This document shows, in pieces, positions 48,601 to 58,895 of a stretch of DNA of 64,000 bases. The stretch is from Cornus controversa (taxonomy: Eukaryota; Streptophyta; Magnoliopsida; Cornales; Cornaceae), in NCBI GenBank assembly GCA_026545225.1, contig CM048849.1, positions 32,312,336 to 32,376,335 of the forward strand. Reading direction: 5' to 3'. Position numbers and translations under genes: made by a program. Position 1 is the first letter of the stretch, and the number at the start of each line of letters is the position of its first letter. The notes beneath the pieces were generated by a model. It was not told the DNA's origin. It was given only the letters and a program-made list of their open reading frames with translations, and did no database searches.

Positions 48601-50584
48601 TCAAAAGACTTCACAGAACTCTAGTTCCAGCAGAAAATTTCACATAACCAAGTCCGCACCTTCTGAGCAAATTCACAACTGAAGAATAAATGTTCCAACA
48701 GGTCTGAACTCTTCAAACAATTATGGCAAACAGGTACCAGACACCACCCTCTCTTTTGTAAGTTAGCCAGAGTGGGAATTCTATTCTGCAAAGCCAAGCA
48801 GGTAGTAACAGATGCTGCAGGTCTCCCCCATTCCAAACTAATTTGGACCAAGATTTTTTGGGAAGTTGGGTCCTACATTGTTTCCAAAAGGATTTGAAGG
48901 TAGCACTGCCATGTTTCCACTGAATTTGATCAGAACCATGGTTTAACATACAGTCAGTGATAGTATTCCCAAATGTCTTCAGCTTCTGCAGCCAGAAGGC
49001 AGGTTTTTCCCATCTACCATTACTTATAATGTCACAGACAGAAGCATGTTTAGGTAGATCAAATTTTCTGACTACTCTATGCCCAAAGGAGCTTATCAAA
49101 GTTGTCTCATACCACCAAGGATCCAAAAACAATTTCAGAGATTGCCCATTGCCAATTTTGAAATGAACATTTTCAGTCATAGTTTCTCTAACATCCACGA
49201 GACACTTCCAAAAGGCAGAGTGGTGTTGATCAACAGAGCAAGACCATATAGAGGAAGGCTTGATATAGAGAGATTTAATCAAATTAATCCAGATTTTGTC
49301 TTTCCCTTGCACAATGTCCCAAAATAAGTAACATTTAGCAGCCTTATCTATATCCCTCACCCTTATCAAGCCAAAACCACTTTCAGATTTAGGGCAACCT
49401 ATCCTACACCATTTCATCAAGTGAAGTTTCTTAGCATTCTCCTTGTTGCCCCAAATAAAATTCTTTAAAGCCTTCTCAATTAAGCCACAACAGATGTGGG
49501 AGTTTGAAAGAAACACACCAGTAAGTACTGAATGAAAGAGAATATGACTGATCTCACCAACTCAATTCGACCAGCTACTGAAAGATTAAGAGTACCCCAA
49601 CTGTTTAACTTGGCACTGATCTTATTAAGCAAGACAATCCCAGGTAGGTCATAGGCAAACAACCCCCTTTCATGTTCAAAATTCTAATCAACCCTTTTTT
49701 TTCCTCCTCACAAATTTAGAGAATTTTTTTTTGCCTTTTTCGTGACTTACAGCTAATCCAGAAAAATCCTGAAACTGCTGCAATAATAAAGAAATACATC
49801 TATCAGAGCCCACAGAAGCTTTGGCCATTAAAATCAAATCATCTGCATAAAAGCAGTGAGAGAATGCAAAACCATTCTGCAGAGCAACTTGACAACATTG
49901 ACATTCACCATTGGAGACCTCCCATTGCACCATAGCTGAGAAGAATTCAATCACAAGAGTGAAAAGGAGAGGGGAAAGAGGGCAGCCCTGTCTAAGGCTT
50001 TTCTGAGGTTGGAAAAAACCTGCTGGGGAGCCATTTACAAATACATAAAACCATGCATTGTTTGCTTCAGAACATAGGAGAACTCCTATTTATTCAGTAA
50101 TTACTAGCATTAAACGTTGGCAAGATAGGCAATCCCAATAAATCTGATCATTCAAACAATTCTACACTATTAAATTTTTAAAAAACTAATATTAATACTA
50201 CTATCTACTATCAATTATATGATTTTCAAAGGGTTCACCACAAAATCAAACTGGGTCGTCCTAAAATTATTTCACAAAGGGTTTTCCTTTAAGAGTGTCA
50301 CCCATAATAGCAATTATAGCATAGATGTTATGTACTGATAACAAAGCTCTCTGTTCTGCTCTCTGAGTTGAAAATTGTGTAAAAAATATCATATTATATT
50401 TTATTTCATAGGATTTGAACAACTTTGACCTTGACCATGTCCATTTGCAGAAAAAAAAAATTAATAAACCAAAACCCAAATGGTTACAACTCTCATTTCA
50501 AATTTCCCAGTTGCAAACGAAAATGGGTAAAGATAAAGACAGAAATAAGAATCTAACAAATAAACAACCATAAATAACTTACAT
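39628..50584 (-). CDS. Ankyrin-repeat membrane protein with PGG domain, eight exons, 655 aa
   Basis: The exons in transcript order are 50,584-50,583 (only AT of the start codon plus leader), 47,591-47,119, 47,005-46,955, 46,765-46,616, 43,047-42,925, 41,938-41,891, 41,796-41,312 and 40,263-39,628. Every junction is GT-AG and in phase, totalling 1,968 nt. Ankyrin repeats lie at about residues 12-145 (DGDTALHIAARG) with further helices at about 300-390 (GSIFHIAIACRQ). The PGG domain begins near 445 and has EGEKWMNDTATSC, FTLPGG at 507-512, and SILTSRYAEEDFL. Four membrane helices lie at about 491-509, 528-553, 570-596 and 605-628. The family includes ACD6 and ITN1, which act at membranes in defence and salt responses. 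The specific role of this member is unknown. Introns 1, 4, 5 and 7 each contain a transposon. Confidence 0.9.
40451..40662. mobile_element. PIF/Tourist-like MITE in ankyrin intron 7
   Basis: The ends GGCCCTATTTGG and, reverse-complemented, GGCCCTGTTTGG form inverted repeats followed by ttttgcttcggctttt-type subterminal sequence. The flanks are CAA and TAA, a near-match 3-bp duplication. The 212-bp element is non-coding. Confidence 0.65.
42069..42188 (+). mobile_element. tRNA-derived SINE in ankyrin intron 5
   Basis: An A-box-like tggtcaaatgg and a B-box-like GGTTCGAGTCTCC are followed by a short body and an A tail. A perfect 14-bp target duplication ttaccatggttaag flanks it (42,055-42,068 and 42,189-42,202). 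It is antisense to the host gene. Its head differs from the SINE at 2,452, so it may belong to another family. Confidence 0.85.
45515..46560 (-). mobile_element. TRIM-like LTR element in ankyrin intron 4
   Basis: A direct repeat opens both sides (TGTTAGAAATATT at 45,515 and 46,308) and stays similar for at least 170 bp. On the minus strand the right copy is followed at once by TGGTATCAGACC, a primer-binding site for initiator tRNA-Met. The 5-bp flank AGAGG is present at 45,510-45,514 and 46,561-46,565. The right LTR is therefore about 253 bp and the whole element about 1.05 kb, TRIM-sized. The outer part of the left LTR is not alignable to the right one, so the copy is altered. Its interior holds a minisatellite. 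Confidence 0.75.
45783..46215. repeat. Minisatellite, 51-bp then 77-bp units, inside the TRIM-like element
   Basis: Five units of about 51 bp, each starting gcgtgtgattacca and ending ggccaatcacgaag or similar, are followed by two longer units of about 77 bp. The longer units add gatctatgaagatc and acacattgaggcacac. The sequence is GC-richer than its surroundings. Confidence 0.85.
47997..50092 (-). mobile_element. L1-type LINE, 5'-truncated, in ankyrin intron 1
   Basis: On the minus strand the ORF2 remnant starts inside reverse transcriptase, with FVNGSPAGFF, then SLRQGCPLSPLLFTLVIEFF. The catalytic motif FYADDLIL follows near 49,845. The RT C-terminal and connecting region lies at about 49,660-48,850 (ALKNFIWGNKEN, CWxxGxG-type text). 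A zinc-knuckle zf-RVT region follows, with CHNCLKSSDLLEHLFFSC near 48,700, then the tail with ASAIWYICWSRNRMLHDE. An A tail lies at 48,007-47,997. The remnant is in several frames and cannot be translated through. The endonuclease and all of ORF1 are absent. It has the same orientation as the host gene. No target duplication was found. Confidence 0.85.
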
Positions 50585-51236
50585 GGTTACTGGTGGCCGC
50601 TCTTCTTCACTTTCGTCCTCTTTAGATTAGGTCTAACACTTGTCCATTATAGTAGAAATATACCCATTATTTCTCTCTCTTCACGCAGATAAAATGGGAA
50701 TTCTGATGCGTGGCGTATCTTTTCCCCCGATGTCTCAATATACCAAGAGTGTCATTTTAATTCCCTCCCGTACTATGTATAACAGTTTTCTTTTTAAAAG
50801 GAAGTTACTATGTCAAACAGTTGCAACTGAGGCCTTGATTTTGTTTCTTATTTTTATTAACCTTCATCTAATACGGATTAATAAATTTAAAGAGTGATTG
50901 GTTGAAATATATGGTTATTATTACCTTCCTTGTCAATTTCTGATATCAAGATCAAACTTGGATTACAATACTATTTCTAAATTTTTCTTTCTTTTTTTTT
51001 TTCAGAAATTTTTCTTTCTTATTTTGGAAAAGGAGAAGAAAAACTAAAAATTACTCCAAAAGTCTGGCACAGGAAAAGTCTCAAAAAGGACAAAGTGTTG
51101 CAGATGTAGGCTCCACCAGTTTAATATTATACATCTACGGCAGTGTGAATGCAATTGTATTTGGACTAGTCTTTGGGACGCCGAATTTATTGGTTCAAGT
51201 AACAGTGAGAACTTGTTCGTGTGTGTGTGTATATAT

Positions 51237-51270
<34 letters not shown>

Positions 51271-51279
51271 TGGTGATGA

Positions 51280-51450
51280 ATACAGCACCCACTCCACTCT
51301 CATATATTATCAGAAGAATACAACACCCACTCTCCACTCTCCACTCTCCACTCTCATATATTATCAGAAGAATACAACACCCACTCTCCACTCTCCACTC
51401 TCCACTCTCATATATTATTAGAAGAATACAGCACCTACTCCACTCTCATA
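51280..51450. repeat. Tandem repeat of ~60 bp with cactctc core
   Basis: Four copies of a unit containing agaatacaacacccact and actctcatatattat lie in tandem, with variable numbers of an inner cactctc heptamer. A (TA)n tract precedes them at 51,240-51,271. Confidence 0.8.
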
Positions 51451-51574
51451 TATTATCTTTCAGTGTTCGTCTTGTAGATCTCTCTCTTAACGTAGCTATT
51501 AAATTTCTAACACCTCTCTTGTATATATATATATCTAATAGTTTTGTATTTATAACACCTTATCAACACGATAG

Positions 51575-51742
51575 TCTAACCAATTAAGAATTGAAATTTT
51601 CTTTCTCATGTCAAAGGGTAAGAAATTTTCAAAAATTAATTATATTTCTTATAAATATGATAGTCTAACCAATTAAGAATTGAAATTTTCTTTCTCACGT
51701 CAAAGGGTAAGAAAATTTTAAAAATTAATTATATTTCTTATA
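51575..51742. repeat. Tandem duplication of ~83 bp
   Basis: The segment beginning atagtctaaccaattaagaa and ending tatatttcttata occurs twice in direct succession with very few differences, so the duplication is recent. Confidence 0.85.
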
Positions 51743-53359
51743 ATGTTGGTGAAATATTAGAATGCTATTTTTATTCATATTTCATTGAAAATTAAATTGG
51801 TGAGTTCTTATATTATATATTATTTGAAGTTTCGCGAAGACTGAGTTATTTATATTTGATAATTTTTGTGAGCCTATAATTTGGCTTACACCCAATACTC
51901 ATCACAAGCCTTAAGTTTTGCAAAGACTTGGTACTTTTTGTGAGTCCGAAGTCTCAGAAAATTATTGATTTGTCAAAGCAGCAAAAAATTAACGAAGCTA
52001 AAGTCTCATAAAATTGATGGTGTGAAGTCCTTTATTATGAGAATTATTATTTATTGTTATCTTATATTCTAACCATTTCCTATACATGCACGTAGAAAGG
52101 TAATATTGCCTCTTTTACTTTCTCTCATCATTCTCTTTGCCGATATACAATCTTTTGCTTTCATTATAAATTTTCTAATCTTATGATTGTGAGAAATAAT
52201 TTTGTAATTGGCATATTTTAGTAATCAAAACCTGATTGATCAAGTTGTAATTTTCGTGTTATTTTATATAATCGATCATCAACAACTTTGAACTGATACT
52301 CAAGTGCATGAAAACAGTTCAATCGGTAAGAACATCATATAGTACAGGTAAGTATAGTGAGGATACTCTGCATTATATATTTTCGAGCCTATTTTGGGAG
52401 ACTAGGATTTCTGAATTTTTTTTAGGGTTTTTCAAAATAGGACCGGTCCCCAATTTTTAGAACTGGTCCAACTTTGTTCTGTACTTTTGATTTTTGCAGG
52501 TTTTCAAAAAGTCCCACCGGTCCTAATAATTGAGCACCGGTCCACTTAGCCTGTTCCAAATAGGAAATAAATTTTGACGAAAATTCTGATTCCTATTGGG
52601 TTTGAAACTTCTAGGAGAATTCTATTTTGGTATTTGACTTCTTTTTCAACTAGAATTAGGACTCCCTTGCCTATATATATGTGTCTATGTTTTCTCTACT
52701 ATTATGCCTTGAGAATTATTATTTTTAGAGAGAGAAAGTATATACAGTATAATTAGGATAAAATATTTTTGAGAGCACACATTTATATTTCACGAGTAAT
52801 ATTTAGGATGGTGTTCTACTTTTGATTGGTTGCTCAGAGACTGCATCAAATCATTCTCAAATCAGAGCATTGGATTCATGGTTCTTCTCTTACTTACTGA
52901 AGAAGAAAGGTGATCATATCGCACTATGAAGGGAACAGAATACTTGTTGAATATTTTATTTTTCCAGCAACCACTACAACAAAATAAGGATAAGGTAGCA
53001 GTCAAAATTGTAGTTAAAATTTCCAAAATATGTTGCTATAACTTTTGGTAGTAGCTAAGCAGCGATTTTCAAATTCACTGGTAAAGGGTGCTGGTGGCAT
53101 ATGTGGGTATTTTTAGTGGAGGTTTTATCAACCGCTGTCATATAAAAGTATCTTTAGTGGAAATTTTAACTACCGCTAAAAATACAAAAATTGTTGTTGA
53201 AAATTTTATTATAATCTATGAATATCATCTATAGGGGCATGTAAGAATCTTCGCAGAAAATATAAAAACCACTGCAAATTGTTATGATAAGAATGGTACA
53301 TAATTACTGAAAAACTACTAGTATAATAAAAAAATTACTGGTAGAAATTAATTTATATT

Positions 53360-54511
53360 TGTAATACCCCGCTCTAACACATGGTATGATATTGTCTGCT
53401 TTGGGCCTGATCCCGCACGATTTTGCTATTGGATTTTACCCCAAAAGACCTCATTTTTGTTTCAAACTTTCCCCCTTGATCCCCTCTACCCATTGGTGCA
53501 AAAAGCCCCATCAACAATGGCCCGAATCGGAAACCCCCAATTCACAAGTTCTAGAGTTCTTCGCAAAATTTCAAAAATTAAAGTCAAATTCTTCAACGAT
53601 CTATTTTCTTAAAGATTAATGGTCATGTACTAGATAATCACAACACAGAAGGTTTACGAATTAACATCTTTTCCCATCCCATATTCTTGCATAAACAAAT
53701 TTCTATACAATTTACACATACATGAAATATATATGCATATATTATTACATATATATATCTATACTCCTATATACAATTAGCATAATAAATTCTCACAAAA
53801 ATTATCAACAGGAAGCAATAGAAAATAAACACACAATTATATACAAATTTTTAATATAAACATAATCCTCAAACTTAGTCTATGCATACAAATTCAAAGG
53901 GGAAGAGAAAAATCAAACTTGCCTCTGTGACGATTCAATAACTCGTTCACCCGATCGTTCCTTCACTCCATTCTCTCTTTCTTTTACTTTCTTGGTTTCT
54001 GTGCGTAAAGAAAATAGCAGAGACCCTAGTCTATATTTTCTTTTTGTCTTAAATAATAATATTATTCTATATTTTCTTTTTTCTAAAAACCAAATAAACC
54101 AAAAAAACAAAAGAAAATAAAATAATATAACTATAACCATGACACATCAACTTAAGCATATCCCTAGCCCAACCATTCCAGTCCAGATTCCTCCCTAACC
54201 TAATCCACAACATTTAAAAATTTAAATCAGACAATACATAATCAATACACAATTCACATAAAATGATAAAAATAAAATAGAGAAATTCACATTAAATAAT
54301 TTAAATCTTTAAAGACAAAAACAATCCACATAAAATGATAAAATGTATAAAGACCCAACAATTCAGATGAAATGATAAAATGCATATAAAGGAAAAGCAA
54401 TTCACATAAAATGATAAAAATAGAGACAAGACATTTCACATGAATTAATAAAATAATATAAAGCAACTCAAATTTTAAAATAATTTACGTCCAAATTTTC
54501 GGGGTATTACA
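53360..54511 (-). mobile_element. Solo LTR, Ty3/gypsy-like, with TRIM-like 3' end
   Basis: The 5-bp target duplication ATATT (53,355-53,359 and 54,512-54,516) and TG/CA ends bound a 1,152-bp LTR. On the minus strand it starts TGTAATACCCCGAAAATTTGG, a form I associate with large gypsy LTRs. It ends with about 93 bp that match the TRIM LTR at 6,147 at roughly 90% by eye (both contain ACAATATCATACCATGTGTT). There is no internal domain, hence solo. It sits inside the CACTA element. Confidence 0.8.
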
Positions 54512-54516
54512 ATATT

Positions 54517-54680
54517 ATTAAATAATAAATTTAACTTTGTCGGATCAAATAAAATTTTGAATATATATACCAAACAGAAAAACAAAAAATTGCTAGTTGA
54601 ACTCATTTATATTATTAAACAATAAATTTAAATTTGCTGGATCAAATAGAATTTTGAATATATATATCAAATAGAAGAAC
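54517..54680. repeat. Two copies of a ~98-bp unit
   Basis: Attattaaataataaattta at 54,514 and attattaaacaataaattta at about 54,612 begin segments that stay similar through ggatcaaataaaattttgaatatatat. It lies in CACTA internal noncoding DNA. Confidence 0.7.
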
Positions 54681-54800
54681 AATAAGAAACATTTTTACTT
54701 ATAAAACACCAACACATTTGTTCCAAAGTAAAATTCAACAATGTATTAACTCTCATCTAACATATTAAACTAAAACTAAACATTAAAAAACATAAAATAT

Positions 54801-55070
54801 CCCAACATACTAAAAATGTCAAACTTATACAATAAAAGAGTGAATATATTATATGAAGCCACCATTAATCCATTCTCCAAGTATTAGTCTTGAATTGCAT
54901 CATGCAAATAAGAAGACAAACAATTAGAAATTAATATCCCAACATACTAAAAATGTCAAACTTATACAATAAAAGAGTGAACATATTATATGAAGCCACC
55001 ATTAATCCATTCTCCAAGTATTAGTCTTGAATTGCACCATGCAAATAAGAAGACAAACAATTAGAAATTA
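54801..55070. repeat. Recent tandem duplication, 137-bp unit
   Basis: The copies at 54,801-54,937 and 54,938 to about 55,070 differ at only a few sites, for example aatatatt versus aacatatt and gcatcatg versus gcaccatg. A (TA)n run follows at 55,091-55,129. Confidence 0.9.
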
Positions 55071-55087
55071 ATTGTAATTTTACATTC

Positions 55088-55133
<46 letters not shown>

Positions 55134-55430
55134 TGTGACAAATTACGACTATTATAAGTATATAGGCAGTTGGCCAAGCAATATTTGCTCCTGTAGTATC
55201 TCCAGTCATTTTGAAACGTTGAAATGGTCGAGGTAATTAAGGTTCTTGTCGCACTATCGGCACCAAAATATTTACTTCCCAATGATTTGGTCCCGGCCAA
55301 TTCGGCATCCCTTACTTTTGTACATGGGACCTTACTCAAAATGGTTGCTCGTGCTGCAATAAGATTAGGTGTTTTGGGACTCAACAAGATAACCTCACGT
55401 GCACCCTTTGGATATCCATCAAATATTTAA
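55061..55430 (-). other. Unidentified protein-like open frame inside the CACTA element
   Basis: The minus-strand frame reads FDGYPKGAREVILLSPKT, then ARATILSKVPCTKVRDAEL, GSKYFGADSATRTLITS and FQNDWRYYRSKYCLANCLY. It has balanced composition, unlike the AT-rich junk around it, and is probably the last coding part of the CACTA gene or a second element gene. I do not recognise the family. The plus strand is also open over part of it (55,224-55,430), so the coding strand is an inference from the neighbouring exons. Confidence 0.4.
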
Positions 55431-55995
55431 TATATGAGCATTGATAAATATGCTATCAAAGAAGAAATAACAATGAAAGGACAATCAATTAAATTATTTC
55501 ATTTATAGAAATAAGAAAAGAATCAACATAATCTATGAGAAGAAATGTTCTAAGCTTGTTGCAGCTTCTCCAAAAAAATAAGGTGGTGCAACTAGCAACT
55601 AATTAACCACTTGGCAGCCGTTTGTTTTTTGCCCCTATTTTCATGATTTCATTTATTTCAAAGTGTACAACTCTAATGTATGACCCAAAAAGAGACATAA
55701 CTCAAAGGAATAGAAAGCAAAAAGACCATGCCAAAAGCAAACAAGAGAAGAAAAATAGCAACTACAAAACATAGAAATAGGAAAAGTGGTGCAACTAGCA
55801 ACTAACCACATGGTAGCAATTTGTCAGGGCCAAATAAATCATACCATTATTTATGGTTACATAGTCATGGACTCATAAATTACTTTCAAACCTGAAAAAC
55901 CTATTGAAAACTCAAGTTCAGAAAAATATAATCCATGTTAATAACAATACACTTAAACTAAATAAAAGACGAAAAATAGGTAAGGAAACTATTAC

Positions 55996-56082
55996 CTTAA
56001 GAGATGGAACCACATGAATGGATGAAGAGGAGAATGCTCTAGGATTTCCTACTGTCTTAGAGCTTCTAGCATCATTGCAAAC
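55996..56082 (-). CDS. Internal exon of the CACTA (Transposase_24-type) gene
   Basis: A 29-codon block lies between a good acceptor (TTGTCATAG) and a donor (AAG|GTAATAG). It reads VCNDARSSKTVGNPRAFS and on to HVVPSLK with no stop. It belongs with the exons beyond 63,165, separated from them by the LTR element insertion. Length divisible by three and clean splice signals support it. Confidence 0.5.
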
Positions 56083-56263
56083 CTATGACAAACAAACAAT
56101 TGAAAAATATATCCAATAAAATTACGACATATAACAATGTATTTTAAAATAAAATATAACTTATAACAAATACCAACAACAATTATAAAATTAATACTAC
56201 TTGATTTGCTCTATGCTCGGTAGTAGAATGGATTTCCGTAGTTGCAACTTGCGGGTTTGAGTT

Positions 56264-57049
56264 TGTACACACAAATTTCGTGTCCGAAAATCTAGGAATG
56301 AAAATCGGTAACAAATAATTAATTTTATTAATTTCAAAAAAAATGGGTACAACTCTCTATAGATCTTTACAAAAGAAAGATAAATTTCTCTGATTCGATC
56401 TCCTTGGTTATCTATTTTCAAGGGCTGCTAGAGCTTGATCTTAAATTGGATTGAAACTTTGGAGAAGAACGACACGTGGATGATGTGCTTATTGTTCTTC
56501 TCCTTCAGGATTTAGATGCTTTGGAGCTTTGAATTTTGAGTGAAGACTTCTGCAGAGTTTCAGCTTTTTCTGAGAGTCTTCTGGTCTCCTTTTTCTCCAA
56601 ATTCAAGGGCTACTAGAGTTTGATCTTAAATCGGGTTGTTGAGAGCCCTCTTCAAGTGTTTGTTGTTGAAGAAAGACGGTGAGATTTTATGATTAAGGGC
56701 TGAAGAAGCTTGATCTCAAATCATCTTGTTGATTATTCTTTGAATATGTTGAATCGTGGAGGAAGAACGACACGACTTTGAATGTGCTTGTTGTTGTTCT
56801 ACTTCAAAGCTTTGAAGGTTAGATGAATTTAAGTCTTTAGAACTTTAAGTATTGATTGAAGGCAAAGTCTGGCATAGCTTCAGTATTATATTAAAGTCTT
56901 CTCTCCCCTCTTCACCTTCTACTTCTATTTATAGGCTTCTTGGAGGGGTAGATTTGTAACTGTCTTTTCTTCTGATAATTATCCTATAATTATCCTTTAT
57001 GATAATTGTGATAATTATCCAATATATACATAATAATTATCTTTGATGA

Positions 57050-57091
<42 letters not shown>

Positions 57092-57280
57092 TCCATTTAA
57101 CCCATTTTCAAATGGGCTTGAATGTTTTCAGACGATTTGGATCAGCCCATGACTCATTTATTTGTGGTGGGTCTGAGCTTCAAATTATCTAACTCATTGA
57201 GCCACATTCCAAAGTGGGCTAAACTCAAGATAAGCCCAAATTATATTTTGGGTCTATCATGTAATTTTTTATTGTCTACA
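56264..57280 (-). repeat. 3' LTR of the gag-only element
   Basis: It is 1,017 bp long with TG/CA ends. It contains a (TA)n run at 57,054-57,088 that is shorter in the other LTR. It pairs with 62,182-63,165. Confidence 0.85.
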
Positions 57281-57359
57281 AATTATTCTCACTTCAAGTC
57301 TCGCGCTATATTGAGCTTGTCACGTATTTAAAGCGGGACTTAAAGTATTTAATTTTTGC

Positions 57360-57900
57360 AAAGTTTTTTTTTTCTTGCGAAAATTCAATTGCAAAGAAGA
57401 TGTCTTCTTTGTCAAGTTGAATTAGAGTTTTGAAAACCTTGTTGCAAATAGGACTTTTTCCTTGTCCAAGCGGAATTGAAGACTTAAGGATCCTATTGCA
57501 AATAGTTATTTTTTTTCCTTGTTCAAACTGACTTAGAGTCTTGAAAACCTTATTGCAAATAGGATTTTTTTTCTTGTCCAAGTGAAATTGAAGACTTGAG
57601 GATCCTATTGCAAATAAGATTTTTTCTTCTTGTCCAATTGAATTGAAGACTTGAGGATCCTATTGTAAATAGGATTTTTTTCCTTGTTTAAACTGAGTTG
57701 AAGACTTGAGGATCCTATTGTAAATAGGATTTTTTTCCTTGTTCAAACTGACTTGAAGACTTGAGAATTCTGTTACAAATAGGATTTTTTTTCCTTGTCC
57801 AAGTGGAATTGAAGACTTAAGGATCTTATTGTAAATAGGATTTTTTTCCTTGTCCAATCTGAAATAGGATTTTGTTTTCCATGTTCAAACTGAATTGAAT
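57360..57900. repeat. Minisatellite, ~60-bp unit, about 9 copies
   Basis: The unit contains gaagacttgaggatcctattgc, aaataggattttt and ccttgtccaa with variable T-run lengths. On the minus strand each unit translates to a short repeated peptide with NPICNRILKSS. The array begins about 80 bp inside the 3' LTR. Confidence 0.9.
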
Positions 57901-58019
57901 CTTGAAAATCCAATGACAAATAAGATTAATCTACAGTTATATATATGTAAGCTATGCTTCAGAATTTTCACATCAGAGAACAATTGAGAGTAATTCCACG
58001 AATAACAACTGTAAGCTCT

Positions 58020-58440
58020 TCTTTACATGACTAACTTCTTTCTTTCCTTTTTTTTTTCCTTCTTTTTCTTTTTTTTTCTCTCTTTTTTTTTTCTTCTTCA
58101 CGCCATTAGATCCTCTTTTTTTTTTCTCTCTTTCTTCCTTCTTTTCTTTTTTCTCTCTTTGTTCCTTCTTCACTTACCTTCATGCCACTTTTCTTTTTTT
58201 CTCTTCTTCTCCTAGCCCTTCACGCCACTTTTTTTTTTCTTCTCTTTTCTCTCTTTCTTTTTGTTTCTTTCTTCCTTCTTCACCTACCTTCACACCTCCT
58301 TTTTTTTATCTCTCTTTTTTTTTTCTTCTTCTCTCTTCCTCTCCTAGCCCTTCATGCCACTTTTTTTTCTTCTCTTTTCTCTTTTTTTTTCTCTTCTTCT
58401 CTTTTCCTCTCTTAGCAGCCACTCTTTTTTTTTTCTGATG
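58020..58440. repeat. Polypyrimidine tract with internal repeats
   Basis: About 420 bp on the plus strand is almost purely T and C, broken by short repeated islands such as ctagcccttcacgccac and cacctaccttca. Strand asymmetry of this length could form triplex-like structures. Confidence 0.85.
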
Positions 58441-58895
58441 TGGTAGGAAGTGACGTGGCGGATGACTAGGCACCGAATGCTGATTGGACGATGACACGGT
58501 AGGTGACTGGATGTGTAAAAAAATATACATAAGGATTTTCATATTGTTTCCCTAGTTTTGAACCTGAGACCTAGTTATGAGTTACTAAAAGACCAAGCCA
58601 TCTCTCCTGGACTGCCCCATGTATTGTAATTCTTCTCAACCAAGTATACATGCGGCTGAACTTTGAAAAAAACTATTTTTTTTTCTGATCGGTTTATACT
58701 TGTAGGCTCTACTCGAGCTTTGTATTGCCTTTGAAAATATACAGATCCATTGAACTCATCGAGGAAGATAACTTTACGTGAGTCACTCATCTCTTCTCTT
58801 GAAAGCTTTAAAATTTTTTTTTTGTCAATTCTTGCAGGTCAAATTGCTTCTCTCAGAATATGGAGTTCCAAACGCCATTCATTAATGCCCTTTGG

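Larger units (their letters stand above)
50585..52971. other. Ankyrin upstream region and unassigned repetitive sequence
   Basis: The first few hundred bases upstream of 50,584 should hold the ankyrin promoter and the rest of its leader; no clear TATA box stands out. From 51,200 to 52,970 the DNA is repetitive. The phrase tttataacaccttatcaacacg at 51,549 looks like a Copia LTR end and primer-binding site, but I could not find the partner LTR or a coding domain. Confidence 0.4.

Noticed and set aside
58550-58640. tRNA-like segment with ggttcaaaac on the minus strand
   Set aside because: A possible B box is present but no cloverleaf can be made convincingly, and it lies within the repetitive interior of the gag-only element.
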